DNA of 64,000 bases from Sphingobacterium sp. PCS056 (GTDB lineage: Bacteria; Bacteroidota; Bacteroidia; Sphingobacteriales; Sphingobacteriaceae): NCBI RefSeq assembly GCF_023273895.1, contig NZ_CP096883.1:4836001-4900000 (forward strand), in the 5' to 3' direction. The first letter of the stretch is position 1; every line of letters starts with the position of its first letter. This document shows, piece by piece, positions 35,277 through 44,127 of this stretch. A program made the position numbers and the translations under genes. Below the pieces are notes generated by a model. It was not told the DNA's origin. It did no database searches and worked only from the letters and a program-made list of their open reading frames with translations.

Positions 35277-35746
35277 TCTATACAGCCATCCTCATCTTTA
35301 CAGGAATATTTGGGAGTTTACTGACCTACTATTTTAACAACAAACTCAAACTCGGAGGTGTCCTATCCTCTTCGTTACTAAGTAGCATAGTTGCTGGATT
35401 TGTTCATTTTTTTCCTTCGTATATACCCCAAGAACTGGTCAGTCATATCCCGCTTATTTTCATTGGTTCATCGTTCGTTGGTATGGTCTCGAGCAATCAA
35501 TTGTCGACCTTCATCGGTGTTTCTTTATCTGGTCTTGTCTATAGTTTGATCTATATCAATACCAGCAAATTTTTTGATGGCTTTGGGGGTGCCTTGGGTA
35601 CTTCTGCCTGTATCTCGCTACTCGTCATCATGAGCATACCTTATCTACGATCCAATCATAAAATGACTCTGGGTATCTTTCAGCTACGCAGGATGATGTT
35701 TAAGGAAAAAAGAAAAAGACGCCATCCTAAGAAATTAAATGATTGA
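35273..35746 (+). CDS. Multi-helix membrane protein of unknown function, member B of a related pair
   Basis: The 157-residue protein has four or five hydrophobic segments and a strongly basic C-terminal tail (KEKRKRRHPKK). Its core aligns with the preceding gene through the motifs SSFVGMV (about 66-72) and GFGGALGT (about 103-110), with matching spacing. The tail should lie in the cytoplasm by the positive-inside rule. The genes overlap by four bases. The glycine-rich motif between helices could line a small channel, but this is speculation. The family is not recognised. Confidence 0.72.
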   Translation: MIYTAILIFTGIFGSLLTYYFNNKLKLGGVLSSSLLSSIVAGFVHFFPSYIPQELVSHIPLIFIGSSFVGMVSSNQLSTFIGVSLSGLVYSLIYINTSKFFDGFGGALGTSACISLLVIMSIPYLRSNHKMTLGIFQLRRMMFKEKRKRRHPKKLND

Positions 35747-35810
35747 TCTGGAGATCTGCATCTTCGTTTTATCATACTTAATTAACGAAGACGCTTAACG
35801 TCCTACATAA

Positions 35811-35878
35811 ATTAATAACGGTCTGAGTACTGTTATCTTTATTTTCAACAAAAATAATATACCCAAACCGTTATTAAT
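35811..35878. repeat. 12-bp inverted repeat with 44-base spacer
   Basis: ATTAATAACGGT (35811-35822) and ACCGTTATTAAT (35867-35878) are perfect complements. The repeat lies in the gap between the convergent membrane pair and M1 peptidase genes. It could act as a poor terminator or be a small mobile-element end pair; there is no T-run. Confidence 0.45.
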
Positions 35879-35910
35879 AAGATCACGAATGAGAAGCGAT
35901 AAAAGGAGAC

Positions 35911-37782
35911 TTACAGCCTTACCCGATTATCGTCGCCTGTGTAATCCATAAAAATATCATTATCCAAAACAACTTCTTTTACCTGACCCTTTGTTTTCAG
36001 TTTTAATACGATTGAACTTTGATTCTTTTCCCATACTTGTGGTGTAAAATGAACTTTTTCTTTTTGACCATCTGCATAATTCAGAATAACATCAAATGGT
36101 ATTGCAAACCCGCCTGCATTTTCAATGGTCAACGTCATTCCCTTTTTCTTTTGATCGACCTTTGCCAACTTCAGATCGATATAATGATTACTGAAATACC
36201 AATTGTTCCAAAACCAATTTAGATTTTTTCCGGATCCCGTATTAAAAGAGTAAAAATAATCCCAAGGAGTCGGATGTTTACCATTCCAGTTGTCCATATA
36301 ATGGTGCAAAGCTTTTTTGAAGAGTTCGTCCCCGAGGTAGTCTTTCAATGCCAGATAGGACAATGCTGATTTGATATAGGCATTATTACCATAACCTTTG
36401 CCACTTAACTGCGAGGATAAAGATATCAGTGGTTGATCTTGTTCCGTAGCAGGATCTTGAATCCAACCCTGCACACGAAATTCTTTAAATAACTGCTTTG
36501 CCGCCTCTTCCCCATTTTCTTCTATTCCGATCAATAACTCCAACGCTGTCGCCCAACCTTCATCCATAAATGCATATCGGGTTTCGTTAGTCCCCATATA
36601 AAATGGGAAGTAAGTGTGTGCTATTTCATGATCTACTGTTTGCCTCGCATCCATAAAATTGTCGGGCACACTGCTATCATTGACCATCATGGGATATTCC
36701 ATATCGGCAAATCCCTGCACAGCAGTCATCGTTGTAAATGGGTACTCTACTCCTGGCCAATTTTTAGAAAACCAATCGATACAATATCGTTCCCAACCGA
36801 CGTATTGCTCAAAATCTTTAGTACCGTTGAGGTAAGCTGCCTGTACGCTGACTCTTTTGGTCTTCAATTGCACACTGGAAGCATCCCAAACATAGTGATT
36901 GCTCAAAGCAAAGCAAAAATCAGAAATATGGTCAGCCTTGAACTTCCAGCTATTCCAAGTTTGCTGTTTTGTAACCTGCTGATCTTGCATTTCTTTTAAA
37001 CTCGCCACTTGAATCACTTGATCCGTGCCCAATGATTTCTTAAAGCGCTGCAAGATGTCTTGCTGCAAAACTTCTTCAGGATTTAAAAAACTTCCAGTGG
37101 CCCAGACTACAAAATTTTTAGGTACGCGGATTTCAACTTGATAATCGTTGAAATCATGATAAAATTCTTGACGTCCATTATGTTCCAACATATCCCAACC
37201 ATTGTAATCATCATACACGGCAATACGCGGATATGCGTACGCGCAATAATATGTTCCTGGATCTATCTGTCCCTCCCGATCACTGGATAATGATAAAGGA
37301 TACTCCCATTCCATGTCCACAGTTACAGTCGATCTGGCACCAATAGCCTGTTTTAATTTAACCCGATTAGCAGTTGTCCAATCCTTGCTGTCTATACCAT
37401 ACACCTGACCATTTAATTTGAATGACTTTAGCTTCAGTCCCGAAGTAAGGAAATCGGTATTGACGTCAGATGCTCTCGCGGCAGTGGGTTTATGCACATT
37501 ATTAGCAAAGTGGATCACGAGATCATGTAGGGCATCGGGACTATTATTCTCATAAACAATATGTTGTTGACCCGACACTATTTTTGTTTTTGGATCAACG
37601 GTTATTTGGATCGTATATTGCCCTCTATTTTGCCAATAATTTGCACCAGGTGCTCCTGTTAAACTCCTTGTTTCCTTTTGATATGCCAGCTTGATATGAC
37701 GTGGCGAGTAAAGCTCCTGCCCATGTGCTAAAAGACTACAAGTGAAAATGTATACTAAACTGAAGAGAATCTTTATTTTCAT
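35911..37782 (-). CDS. M1-family metallopeptidase (aminopeptidase N fold)
   Basis: The 623-residue protein has a signal peptide (about 1-21), the M1 N-terminal beta-domain and a thermolysin-like domain with zinc site H385-E386-x-x-H389 and third ligand E408 (HEIAH...DEGWA). The exopeptidase motif normally GxMEN reads FADMEYP here. Cleavage of N-terminal residues in the periplasm or at the cell surface is expected. It is shorter than classical aminopeptidase N because it lacks the large C-terminal helical domain. It is a single gene. Confidence 0.92.
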   Translation of the reverse strand: MKIKILFSLVYIFTCSLLAHGQELYSPRHIKLAYQKETRSLTGAPGANYWQNRGQYTIQITVDPKTKIVSGQQHIVYENNSPDALHDLVIHFANNVHKPTAARASDVNTDFLTSGLKLKSFKLNGQVYGIDSKDWTTANRVKLKQAIGARSTVTVDMEWEYPLSLSSDREGQIDPGTYYCAYAYPRIAVYDDYNGWDMLEHNGRQEFYHDFNDYQVEIRVPKNFVVWATGSFLNPEEVLQQDILQRFKKSLGTDQVIQVASLKEMQDQQVTKQQTWNSWKFKADHISDFCFALSNHYVWDASSVQLKTKRVSVQAAYLNGTKDFEQYVGWERYCIDWFSKNWPGVEYPFTTMTAVQGFADMEYPMMVNDSSVPDNFMDARQTVDHEIAHTYFPFYMGTNETRYAFMDEGWATALELLIGIEENGEEAAKQLFKEFRVQGWIQDPATEQDQPLISLSSQLSGKGYGNNAYIKSALSYLALKDYLGDELFKKALHHYMDNWNGKHPTPWDYFYSFNTGSGKNLNWFWNNWYFSNHYIDLKLAKVDQKKKGMTLTIENAGGFAIPFDVILNYADGQKEKVHFTPQVWEKNQSSIVLKLKTKGQVKEVVLDNDIFMDYTGDDNRVRL

Positions 37783-37891
37783 GTCATGATTTTTTTGTTA
37801 AAGATAGGGAGTTAGATAACGCCGTACAACTCAGGTCGCCTGCCTGTATGAAAAATGAGGGGCAAGAAATATCAGAAGTGTTTCTTTTAAC

Positions 37892-37899
37892 TATATTTG
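37892..37899 (+). promoter_or_regulatory. Candidate -7 promoter element of the Omp85-like gene
   Basis: TATATTTG matches TAnnTTTG exactly, 64 bases ahead of the ATG at 37964. Confidence 0.45.
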
Positions 37900-37963
37900 T
37901 ACACAATCTCTGCACATAATATCCGATAAAATTTATAAAAAACAGGAAAAATAAACTTGATAA

Positions 37964-39292
37964 ATGAAAAAACAGCTCCTTAAATTAGACATATTTGACA
38001 TCGTAACAGCCTGTTTAGCGCTTTTTTTCATCACTTTTATTAGTCCTACCCAAGCTCAAGTTACACTTGTATCGGATTCGTCACGTGTTGAATCCCAATC
38101 CAACTATGTACAGCATAAGATTGACTCTAACTCCACCTATCAATACGATATTTCGGATTTATTTCGTAATATTTTTCATCCCAAAAAAGAGCGAAATCCA
38201 TATAAAAAACGTTCAGGAATTACCCTTATGCCAGGGATCGCACTAAATCCCACTATTGGAGCACAAATTGGTATCAAAGGCGTCGCAGGCATTGTATTGG
38301 GGGATAAAGCAAACACCATGATGTCAACTGCAGCATCGACAGCGTCTATTACCACAAAAGGGATCATGGTCTTTTATGTCAGTCACAATATCTACACAAA
38401 AGAGAATAAATGGAATATCCAAGGAGGATGGGCGATTGTTAAAATGGTCAATCCAGATGCAGGCTTAGGGATGACAAAAACATTTTCGGGGCAAAGTGAC
38501 GATGATATCCTGACCAATCCGGACAAGAACTTGTTTGTATACAAGTACACTTCCTTTAGCATCAATGAAAAGTTATATAAACGCGTTTCTGATAATCTTT
38601 TTCTAGGTGCCGGATTTGCATTTGATATCCGCAAAAATATCACAGCATCGACTGAAAATAACGACAACCCTAATTATGTCTATAGCCAGCGTTATGGATT
38701 TAATCCAGAAAAATACAATTCAAATGGTCTCCTATTCAATGTGCAATACATGACCCGTGATAACCCAAATCGTGCTTACAAAGGGATATATTCGGATATC
38801 GGAATACGGATGAACCAAGAATGGATGGGGAGTAGTAAAAACGCGATACAGCTTACGACCGATTTTAGAAAATATTTTAGCCTCTCGGAGGAAAACCCAG
38901 AGCATGTCCTTGCTTTTTGGAACTATGGATCGTACCGTATATCGGGACGACTCCCCTACTTGGACCTGCCGGGAACTGCAAAAGATAATTCGTTGAGATC
39001 AGGGAGGGGCTATACCCTCGGTTTTTTCAAAGGACTGTCTTACTTCTATAATGAAGCTGAATATCGTTTCCCGATCCTTCGAAACAAATTTATCAGTGGT
39101 GCCACATTTTTCAATATTCAGTCTACCAACAATGATATGGACAGCAAACTGTTTAAATCATGGCGGGCTGCAGGTGGTGCGGGATTACGCATTTTATTTA
39201 ATAAAGCGACCCGCACGAATCTATGTATTGATTATGCTATAGGAGGATATCATCAAAGAGGTGTGTTCTTGGGACTCAATGAAACTTTTTAA
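37964..39292 (+). CDS. Omp85/BamA-like outer-membrane protein without POTRA domains
   Basis: The 442-residue protein has a signal peptide (about 1-32), a short linker and a C-terminal barrel with D15/surface-antigen features: GITLMPGIALNPTIGAQIGIKG, RGYTLGFFKG near the lid-lock position, YNEAEYRFPI and a final Phe. No POTRA repeats fit in the short N-terminus, so it is a member of the POTRA-less group and not BamA itself. Its function could be lipid or protein insertion in the outer membrane, unknown in detail. A TonB receptor gene follows after 60 bases. Confidence 0.78.
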   Translation: MKKQLLKLDIFDIVTACLALFFITFISPTQAQVTLVSDSSRVESQSNYVQHKIDSNSTYQYDISDLFRNIFHPKKERNPYKKRSGITLMPGIALNPTIGAQIGIKGVAGIVLGDKANTMMSTAASTASITTKGIMVFYVSHNIYTKENKWNIQGGWAIVKMVNPDAGLGMTKTFSGQSDDDILTNPDKNLFVYKYTSFSINEKLYKRVSDNLFLGAGFAFDIRKNITASTENNDNPNYVYSQRYGFNPEKYNSNGLLFNVQYMTRDNPNRAYKGIYSDIGIRMNQEWMGSSKNAIQLTTDFRKYFSLSEENPEHVLAFWNYGSYRISGRLPYLDLPGTAKDNSLRSGRGYTLGFFKGLSYFYNEAEYRFPILRNKFISGATFFNIQSTNNDMDSKLFKSWRAAGGAGLRILFNKATRTNLCIDYAIGGYHQRGVFLGLNETF

Positions 39293-39352
39293 AAAAGTCT
39301 TAATAAAAGTTTTTCACTATTTTAGAGCAAATATTTTGAGACCCGATACCCT

Positions 39353-41434
39353 ATGCCTGTGATTAAATCTGCTTTATCCTATTTATTATTTATTCCGACG
39401 TGCCTCTACGCCCAAGATGCAAAAAAAGACACCATCGCTTCTTATCAATTAGAAACGGCGAAGGTTTCTGGGTATTTGACAGAACAAGCCCTACTGACCA
39501 CGCCAAGCTCGGTATCGATCGTTGGGCAAAAAGCAATCCTTGGTCAAAATAGTGCGACCTTGTTGCCTGGCTTAAATACGGTACCGGGTCTACGTATGGA
39601 GGAACGATCGCCCGGTAGCTATCGTCTGGCACTCCGCGGAAGTCTGATCCGTTCGCCTTTTGGTATCCGGAATGTAAAAATATACAGCGATGAGTTTCCT
39701 ATAACTGATGCTGGAGGAAATACCTACCTGAATCTGATTGATCCTGCTTCCATAGCACAGATCGAAGTGCTCAAAGGACCTGATGGTTCTATTTTTGGAC
39801 CAAATTCGGGAGGGGTGATGATCATAAAACCCAATGGATTTCAAAAAGAGGGCGCATCTAAAACATCACTTAATATGGCGGGTGGATCTTTTGGATTTGC
39901 ACAACAGCAATTTTCTACGCTCCAACATATCAATAAAAAATATCGCTTTGCAGTAGATCAAAGCTTTACACGATCTGATGGTTATAGAGAGCATACAGCA
40001 TTAAATAAAAAAACATTTCAGACAGCGCATTACTGGGATTATAGTGCACAGGCAAGTTTAAAAGTATTGGCGTTTTACAGTGATTTAAACTATCAGACAC
40101 CGGGAGGACTCACGCTGGAACAATATCAAGAAAATCCTCGTGCTGCAAGACCTGCCACGGCAAGTGTCCCATCTGCAAAACAACAAAAAGCAGCAATCGA
40201 TAATAAAACCTGGTACGGAGGAGTATCTCATAAAATTAAATTCAGTGATAGACTGAGCAATACAACTACAATTTTTGGTTCTTCATCCAAGGTTGAAAAT
40301 CCATTTATCACCAATTACGAATTTAGGGACGAGCGCAATCTAGGTTACCGAAGTTATTTTTCTTACGAATCGCAAGATCAATGGAACTGGCAATTGCAAG
40401 TCGGTACGGAAGGTCAAAAGGGTTGGTACGATATCGCTAACTATAATAACAAAGGTGGTATTCCGACCGATCTTCAGGCTGAGGATAAATTGGAGAACTG
40501 GCAAAACTTCTATTATGCGAGAGCTAAAATGATTATCGCCAACAGATGGACAGTAGAAGGTGCTATTGGATTAAATCAAAATCAGATCGCTTATAGACAA
40601 TTGCACCCGACGGCTTCAGCACAAAAGGAACACCTTTCTTTGGGTACAACTTGGATGCCCAAGATGGCGACATCTTATTTGCTGACGCCAAATCTAGCTA
40701 TACGCGGTTCGATATCCTCTGGATTTTCAGCACCAACCATTGCTGAAATCCGGTCTTCAGACAATCTCATCAATACAACATTAAAACCGGAGTCTGGTTA
40801 TAACCAAGAAATTGGAATAAGATGGGAAGGAATGAATCGCCGCCTGATCGCTGATATTTCGTATTATCAGTACAAAATGAATAATGCCATCATTCGTCAA
40901 TTGAATGAGAATGCTGTCGAATATTATCAGAATGCGGGTAAGATCAAACAAAAAGGAGTGGAAAGTTCGATCACAGCTTATCTCATGACACGGTCTACAG
41001 CACATGATATCGTACAATCACTGTACATCAATTCGAATGTTACCTATAATAATTATCGATTTGCCACCTATCAAGTAGGAAAAGACCGTTACGACAACAA
41101 CAAGCTTACGGCTGTGCCCGACTGGATTGTTGTACATACGCTGCAGTTGGATCTTGCTCATCAGATCGGTCTTAATCTGCAACATAATTATACCTCAAAA
41201 ATGCCATTAAATGATGCTAATACGGCTTATGCTGAATCTTTTCATCTGATTCAAGCAAAAATGCAGTGGGGTTTTAAATTTTTAACAAACCTACAGGCTA
41301 ACCTTTATCTTGGTGTTGACAATCTATTAAATGAAAAATATAGTTTAGGTAATGATATCAATGCTTTTGGGGGTCGATATTATAACGCAGCTCCTACTCG
41401 AAACTTTTTTGCAGGACTAAAATTGAGTTATTAA
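39353..41434 (+). CDS. TonB-dependent outer-membrane receptor
   Basis: The 693-residue protein has a signal peptide (about 1-20), a plug domain (about 35-155 with SVSIVGQKAI, PGLRMEERSPGSYRLALRGS and IEVLKGPDGSIFGPNSGG) and a 22-strand barrel ending in Tyr. It would import a scarce ligand such as a siderophore using TonB energy. There is no SusD partner, so it is not a typical glycan-uptake pair, and no TonB box stands out. A GNAT gene begins immediately after its stop codon. Confidence 0.92.
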   Translation: MPVIKSALSYLLFIPTCLYAQDAKKDTIASYQLETAKVSGYLTEQALLTTPSSVSIVGQKAILGQNSATLLPGLNTVPGLRMEERSPGSYRLALRGSLIRSPFGIRNVKIYSDEFPITDAGGNTYLNLIDPASIAQIEVLKGPDGSIFGPNSGGVMIIKPNGFQKEGASKTSLNMAGGSFGFAQQQFSTLQHINKKYRFAVDQSFTRSDGYREHTALNKKTFQTAHYWDYSAQASLKVLAFYSDLNYQTPGGLTLEQYQENPRAARPATASVPSAKQQKAAIDNKTWYGGVSHKIKFSDRLSNTTTIFGSSSKVENPFITNYEFRDERNLGYRSYFSYESQDQWNWQLQVGTEGQKGWYDIANYNNKGGIPTDLQAEDKLENWQNFYYARAKMIIANRWTVEGAIGLNQNQIAYRQLHPTASAQKEHLSLGTTWMPKMATSYLLTPNLAIRGSISSGFSAPTIAEIRSSDNLINTTLKPESGYNQEIGIRWEGMNRRLIADISYYQYKMNNAIIRQLNENAVEYYQNAGKIKQKGVESSITAYLMTRSTAHDIVQSLYINSNVTYNNYRFATYQVGKDRYDNNKLTAVPDWIVVHTLQLDLAHQIGLNLQHNYTSKMPLNDANTAYAESFHLIQAKMQWGFKFLTNLQANLYLGVDNLLNEKYSLGNDINAFGGRYYNAAPTRNFFAGLKLSY

Positions 41435-41911
41435 ATGAAAGAGAACTACGCTATTCAAAAACTTGCTGATGGTACTCCTATTCCTTATGAGCTATTGTTG
41501 CTCGCGGACGAAACCAAAGAAGCTATTAACAAGTATATTTTTGATTGTACCATCTTTACCTTAATCAATGAAAAGTCTAATGATCTAGTTGGGGTGATGG
41601 CGATCTTACAACTGGATCAAGATACTGTTGAACTTAAAAATATGGCAATCGCAGCCCATGAGCAGTCCCAGGGTTTTGGAAGTGATATGCTCTCTTTTTT
41701 AAAATCTTACGCACGAGATCAACAATGTCAACAGATATGGGTGGGTACTGCAGATATCGGATATCTACAGCATCGTTTCTACATGCGCAATGGATTTGAA
41801 ATGGATCATATCCGCAAGAATTTCTTTTTGGACCATTATGCTGTTCCTATTATCGAGCATGGCATACAAATGAAGCACATGCTTGTTTTTTCATATCGTT
41901 TAAAAACGTAA
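41435..41911 (+). CDS. GNAT-family N-acetyltransferase
   Basis: The 158-residue protein shows the GNAT core. KNMAIAAHEQSQGFGSDML contains the acetyl-CoA-binding Q/R-x-x-G-x-G/A-like loop (HEQSQGFGS), followed by AxDIGYLQHRFYMRNGFE, the usual second half of the fold. Its ATG directly follows the TonB receptor stop codon with no gap, so it is translated from the same message. The acceptor substrate is unknown; a ligand-modifying role linked to the receptor is only a guess. Confidence 0.85.
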   Translation: MKENYAIQKLADGTPIPYELLLLADETKEAINKYIFDCTIFTLINEKSNDLVGVMAILQLDQDTVELKNMAIAAHEQSQGFGSDMLSFLKSYARDQQCQQIWVGTADIGYLQHRFYMRNGFEMDHIRKNFFLDHYAVPIIEHGIQMKHMLVFSYRLKT

Positions 41912-41997
41912 ACAAATTAAAAAACAACATATCATAATATAGTCATTTATATATATCTTTAAAAATACTAGCTTTATATAAAAGCGTATCTAAAACC

Positions 41998-42597
41998 ATG
42001 AGCAATTTCAATTATCCATTAAGCTTTCTATTTAAGATTTCTACTTTTCATAATGATTTTACGATCAAGGATAGTGAGGATCGTACGCTATTTTACGTTC
42101 GTCAAAAACTATTCAAATTAAAAGAGGAAATCATGATTTTTTCCGATGAAAGTCGATCAGAACAACAATACAGTATAAAGGCAGACCGTTGGCTAGATTT
42201 CAATGCCAACTATACGTTTACGGATCATAAAACGACTGAAATCATTGGAAAGGTAGGGCGTAAAGGCATGCGGTCCATTTGGAAAGCAAATTATAATGCA
42301 TTTGACCGAGATGGTGCAGAAGATTACAAGATCCAAGAAGATAATGGATGGGTAAAAGTTGGTGATAGCTTTTTAGGAGAGATCCCGATCCTCAATATCC
42401 TCACGGGATATCTTTTCAACCCTTCTTATACCATGTATGATAAAGAGGGAAACAAGGTCTTACAACTCCAGAAAAAACCTTCTTTTTTCGGTCGTAAATT
42501 CACATTGGACAAGCTCGCAAAAGTCGATCCCAAAGATGAAACTAGATTAATTCTTTGTTTTATGATGATGATCTTACTCGAACGTGAACGGGGATAA
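41998..42597 (+). CDS. LURP-one/scramblase-like (tubby C-terminal fold) protein
   Basis: The 199-residue protein has no signal peptide. It shows the strand-rich pattern of the LURP-one-related family: a first strand FLFKISTFHNDFTIKDSE, then LFYVRQKLFKLKEEIMIFSDE, which is the typical 'F-V-K-F-K-L-KE-I-I-F-D' run. A central region and a hydrophobic C-terminal helix (ILCFMMMILLE) close the barrel. Function is unknown in bacteria; membrane-phospholipid contact is inferred from eukaryotic scramblases of the same fold. A terminator follows. Confidence 0.72.
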   Translation: MSNFNYPLSFLFKISTFHNDFTIKDSEDRTLFYVRQKLFKLKEEIMIFSDESRSEQQYSIKADRWLDFNANYTFTDHKTTEIIGKVGRKGMRSIWKANYNAFDRDGAEDYKIQEDNGWVKVGDSFLGEIPILNILTGYLFNPSYTMYDKEGNKVLQLQKKPSFFGRKFTLDKLAKVDPKDETRLILCFMMMILLERERG

Positions 42598-42602
42598 TAT
42601 AG

Positions 42603-42630
42603 AAAAGGAGCATATTGGTTTGCTCCTTTT
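42603..42630. terminator. Hairpin terminator between convergent genes
   Basis: A perfect 10-bp stem (42603-42612 with 42621-42630) and an 8-base loop, then a T-run on the plus strand. Confidence 0.8.
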
Positions 42631-42634
42631 TTCT

Positions 42635-42994
42635 TTATAAATTTTTTATTAAACGGTTCAATTGATATAATTTGACAAGTCTGTCAATAAAAAACAGAAT
42701 CAATAAGGCATAAATGATTTGGGAAACCAATAGTGCATTTTCCTGTTGTGGCAAATTAATGTTAAAATCTCTCCAAGATCTGCTTAGTAAATAATTCAAT
42801 ACTAAGCCCAATAGCATACCGGCCAAAAAAAAGTACATTCCTTTTTTTCTATCTTGCAAAACGGCAATAGACTTTTTCTCATCCTGCTCGATAGTCAGCA
42901 TAACCCGACTTTCAAAATCTGAAAAAGGCATTTTAATTTTGCTGCTCTGCATCAACGATTTCATTAGTTCATCTTTATTCTCCATGCTACACAT
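42635..42994 (-). CDS. Two-helix membrane protein downstream of an ECF sigma gene (possible anti-sigma factor)
   Basis: The 119-residue protein has a cytoplasmic N-terminus of about 48 residues and two membrane helices (about 49-67 and 87-105). It has no zinc-binding anti-sigma motif. The gene follows the sigma factor directly (overlap 8 bases from ATG 42994, or one base after the sigma stop if ATG 42985 is used). Position and topology suggest a membrane anti-sigma factor, but the family is not recognised. Confidence 0.6.
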   Translation of the reverse strand: MCSMENKDELMKSLMQSSKIKMPFSDFESRVMLTIEQDEKKSIAVLQDRKKGMYFFLAGMLLGLVLNYLLSRSWRDFNINLPQQENALLVSQIIYALLILFFIDRLVKLYQLNRLIKNL

Positions 42995-43535
42995 TTGCTT
43001 TATTCATTAATTTCTTCAATATGCCATACATGCGTTTACGACCTCGGTGCAAGATCACACGTGTATTGGCATCAGTCCATCCGGTTATGAGGGAAACCTC
43101 TTTAATGCTTTCTTCTTCCAGATAAAATAGGCGTAATGCTAAACTTTCATTGGCAGGTAGTAAGCAAAGTGCTTCATTAATAAGTTGACTTCGCTCCTCT
43201 TCTTCCAGTAACGTAAGTTCATGCTCATCGATCACCTCCTGATTATAATCAGGCTGAAAATCTAATACTTCAATTTTAATCTTGCGCAATCGCATAAAGG
43301 CTGTATTGACGACGATTCGGTACAACCAGCTGCTAAATTTAGACTGCTGGTGAAACGTATCCAATTTATGGTAACATTTGACAAAAGCATCCTGAGCGAC
43401 TTCTTCGGCAAGCGATTCGTTCTTCACAATACTCATTGCAACAGAAAAGACCATATCCTGATACTTCTGTAAAAAATACCGAAAGGAATGCCGATCTCCC
43501 GCTAACACTTTATCAATATACTGTTGATCCATCAA
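42987..43535 (-). CDS. ECF RNA polymerase sigma factor
   Basis: The 182-residue protein has region 2 (about 20-85, DMVFSVAMSIVKNESLAEEVAQDAF and KFSSWLYRIVVNTAF) and region 4 (about 125-175, LPANESLALRLFYLEEESIKEVSLITGWTDANTRVILHRGRK). Region 3 is absent, as in ECF sigmas. The gene overlaps its upstream neighbour by four bases and is followed by a membrane protein that may be its anti-sigma factor. The signal it answers to is unknown. Confidence 0.9.
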   Translation of the reverse strand: MMDQQYIDKVLAGDRHSFRYFLQKYQDMVFSVAMSIVKNESLAEEVAQDAFVKCYHKLDTFHQQSKFSSWLYRIVVNTAFMRLRKIKIEVLDFQPDYNQEVIDEHELTLLEEEERSQLINEALCLLPANESLALRLFYLEEESIKEVSLITGWTDANTRVILHRGRKRMYGILKKLMNKANV

Positions 43536-43879
43536 TCCCTGTCTTGCTTGGGTTTATCTACATAGCTTGCAACAACCATCGCAATACCACCACAAAGTAC
43601 AATAATCGAAACTTTTAAAACTGCAGTAACGGGCTGCACCTGATACTGCGTCATTAGACCAACAATCAACAGTCCTACTCCGATTCCTACAGCTAAAATA
43701 CCTAAACGTAGCCATTGTGAGATCTGCACCTTCTTTTTATAAAACTGAGATAAATCAAGCCCCGCTTCTATCAATGCCATACGCTCTTTGTTGCGAGCTT
43801 GAAAATAGTAATAAAGCGTAAAAAAAATTGTGCTAAATAAGGATACAACCATAATAGCAATCACTGTTTCTTCATTCAT
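43532..43879 (-). CDS. DUF6249-like membrane protein
   Basis: The 115-residue protein has an N-terminal membrane helix (about 5-27), the short conserved segment ARNKERMALIEAGLDLS, and two further helices (about 56-77 and 84-105). This layout is typical of the small DUF6249 proteins that sit next to ECF sigma genes in Bacteroidota. It is the first gene of the three-gene sigma unit. Its function is not established. Confidence 0.75.
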   Translation of the reverse strand: MNEETVIAIMVVSLFSTIFFTLYYYFQARNKERMALIEAGLDLSQFYKKKVQISQWLRLGILAVGIGVGLLIVGLMTQYQVQPVTAVLKVSIIVLCGGIAMVVASYVDKPKQDRD

Positions 43880-44113
43880 AATTTATATTTTTCTGATTAG
43901 ATGCATGCAGATTATCAAATGTTACAGCTCAGTGCTAAAAATTGAAAAAAATATTCTTCTCTACTCTTTTCTAGTTGCTTTAAGATTATCATTCTACCCT
44001 GCAGAAGTGATATCAACACTTACAAAACAAAGGTAACTATACGATAAACAAACATTAATGAATAAATTGGTTTTAAATGACGGAATTAAAATGGTAAATA
44101 AAACAAATTTATC

Positions 44114-44121
44114 TAAGTTTG
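44114..44121 (+). promoter_or_regulatory. TAAGTTTG box six bases before the SNF2 ATG
   Basis: An exact TAnnTTTG match directly ahead of ATG 44128. It supports that ATG over the TTG at 44119 inside the box, and would give an almost leaderless message. Confidence 0.35.
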
Positions 44122-44127
44122 AATAGC

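Noticed and set aside
35811..35878. Integron attC site or mobile element
   Set aside because: No integrase, no core GTTRRRY pair and no second copy in the window.
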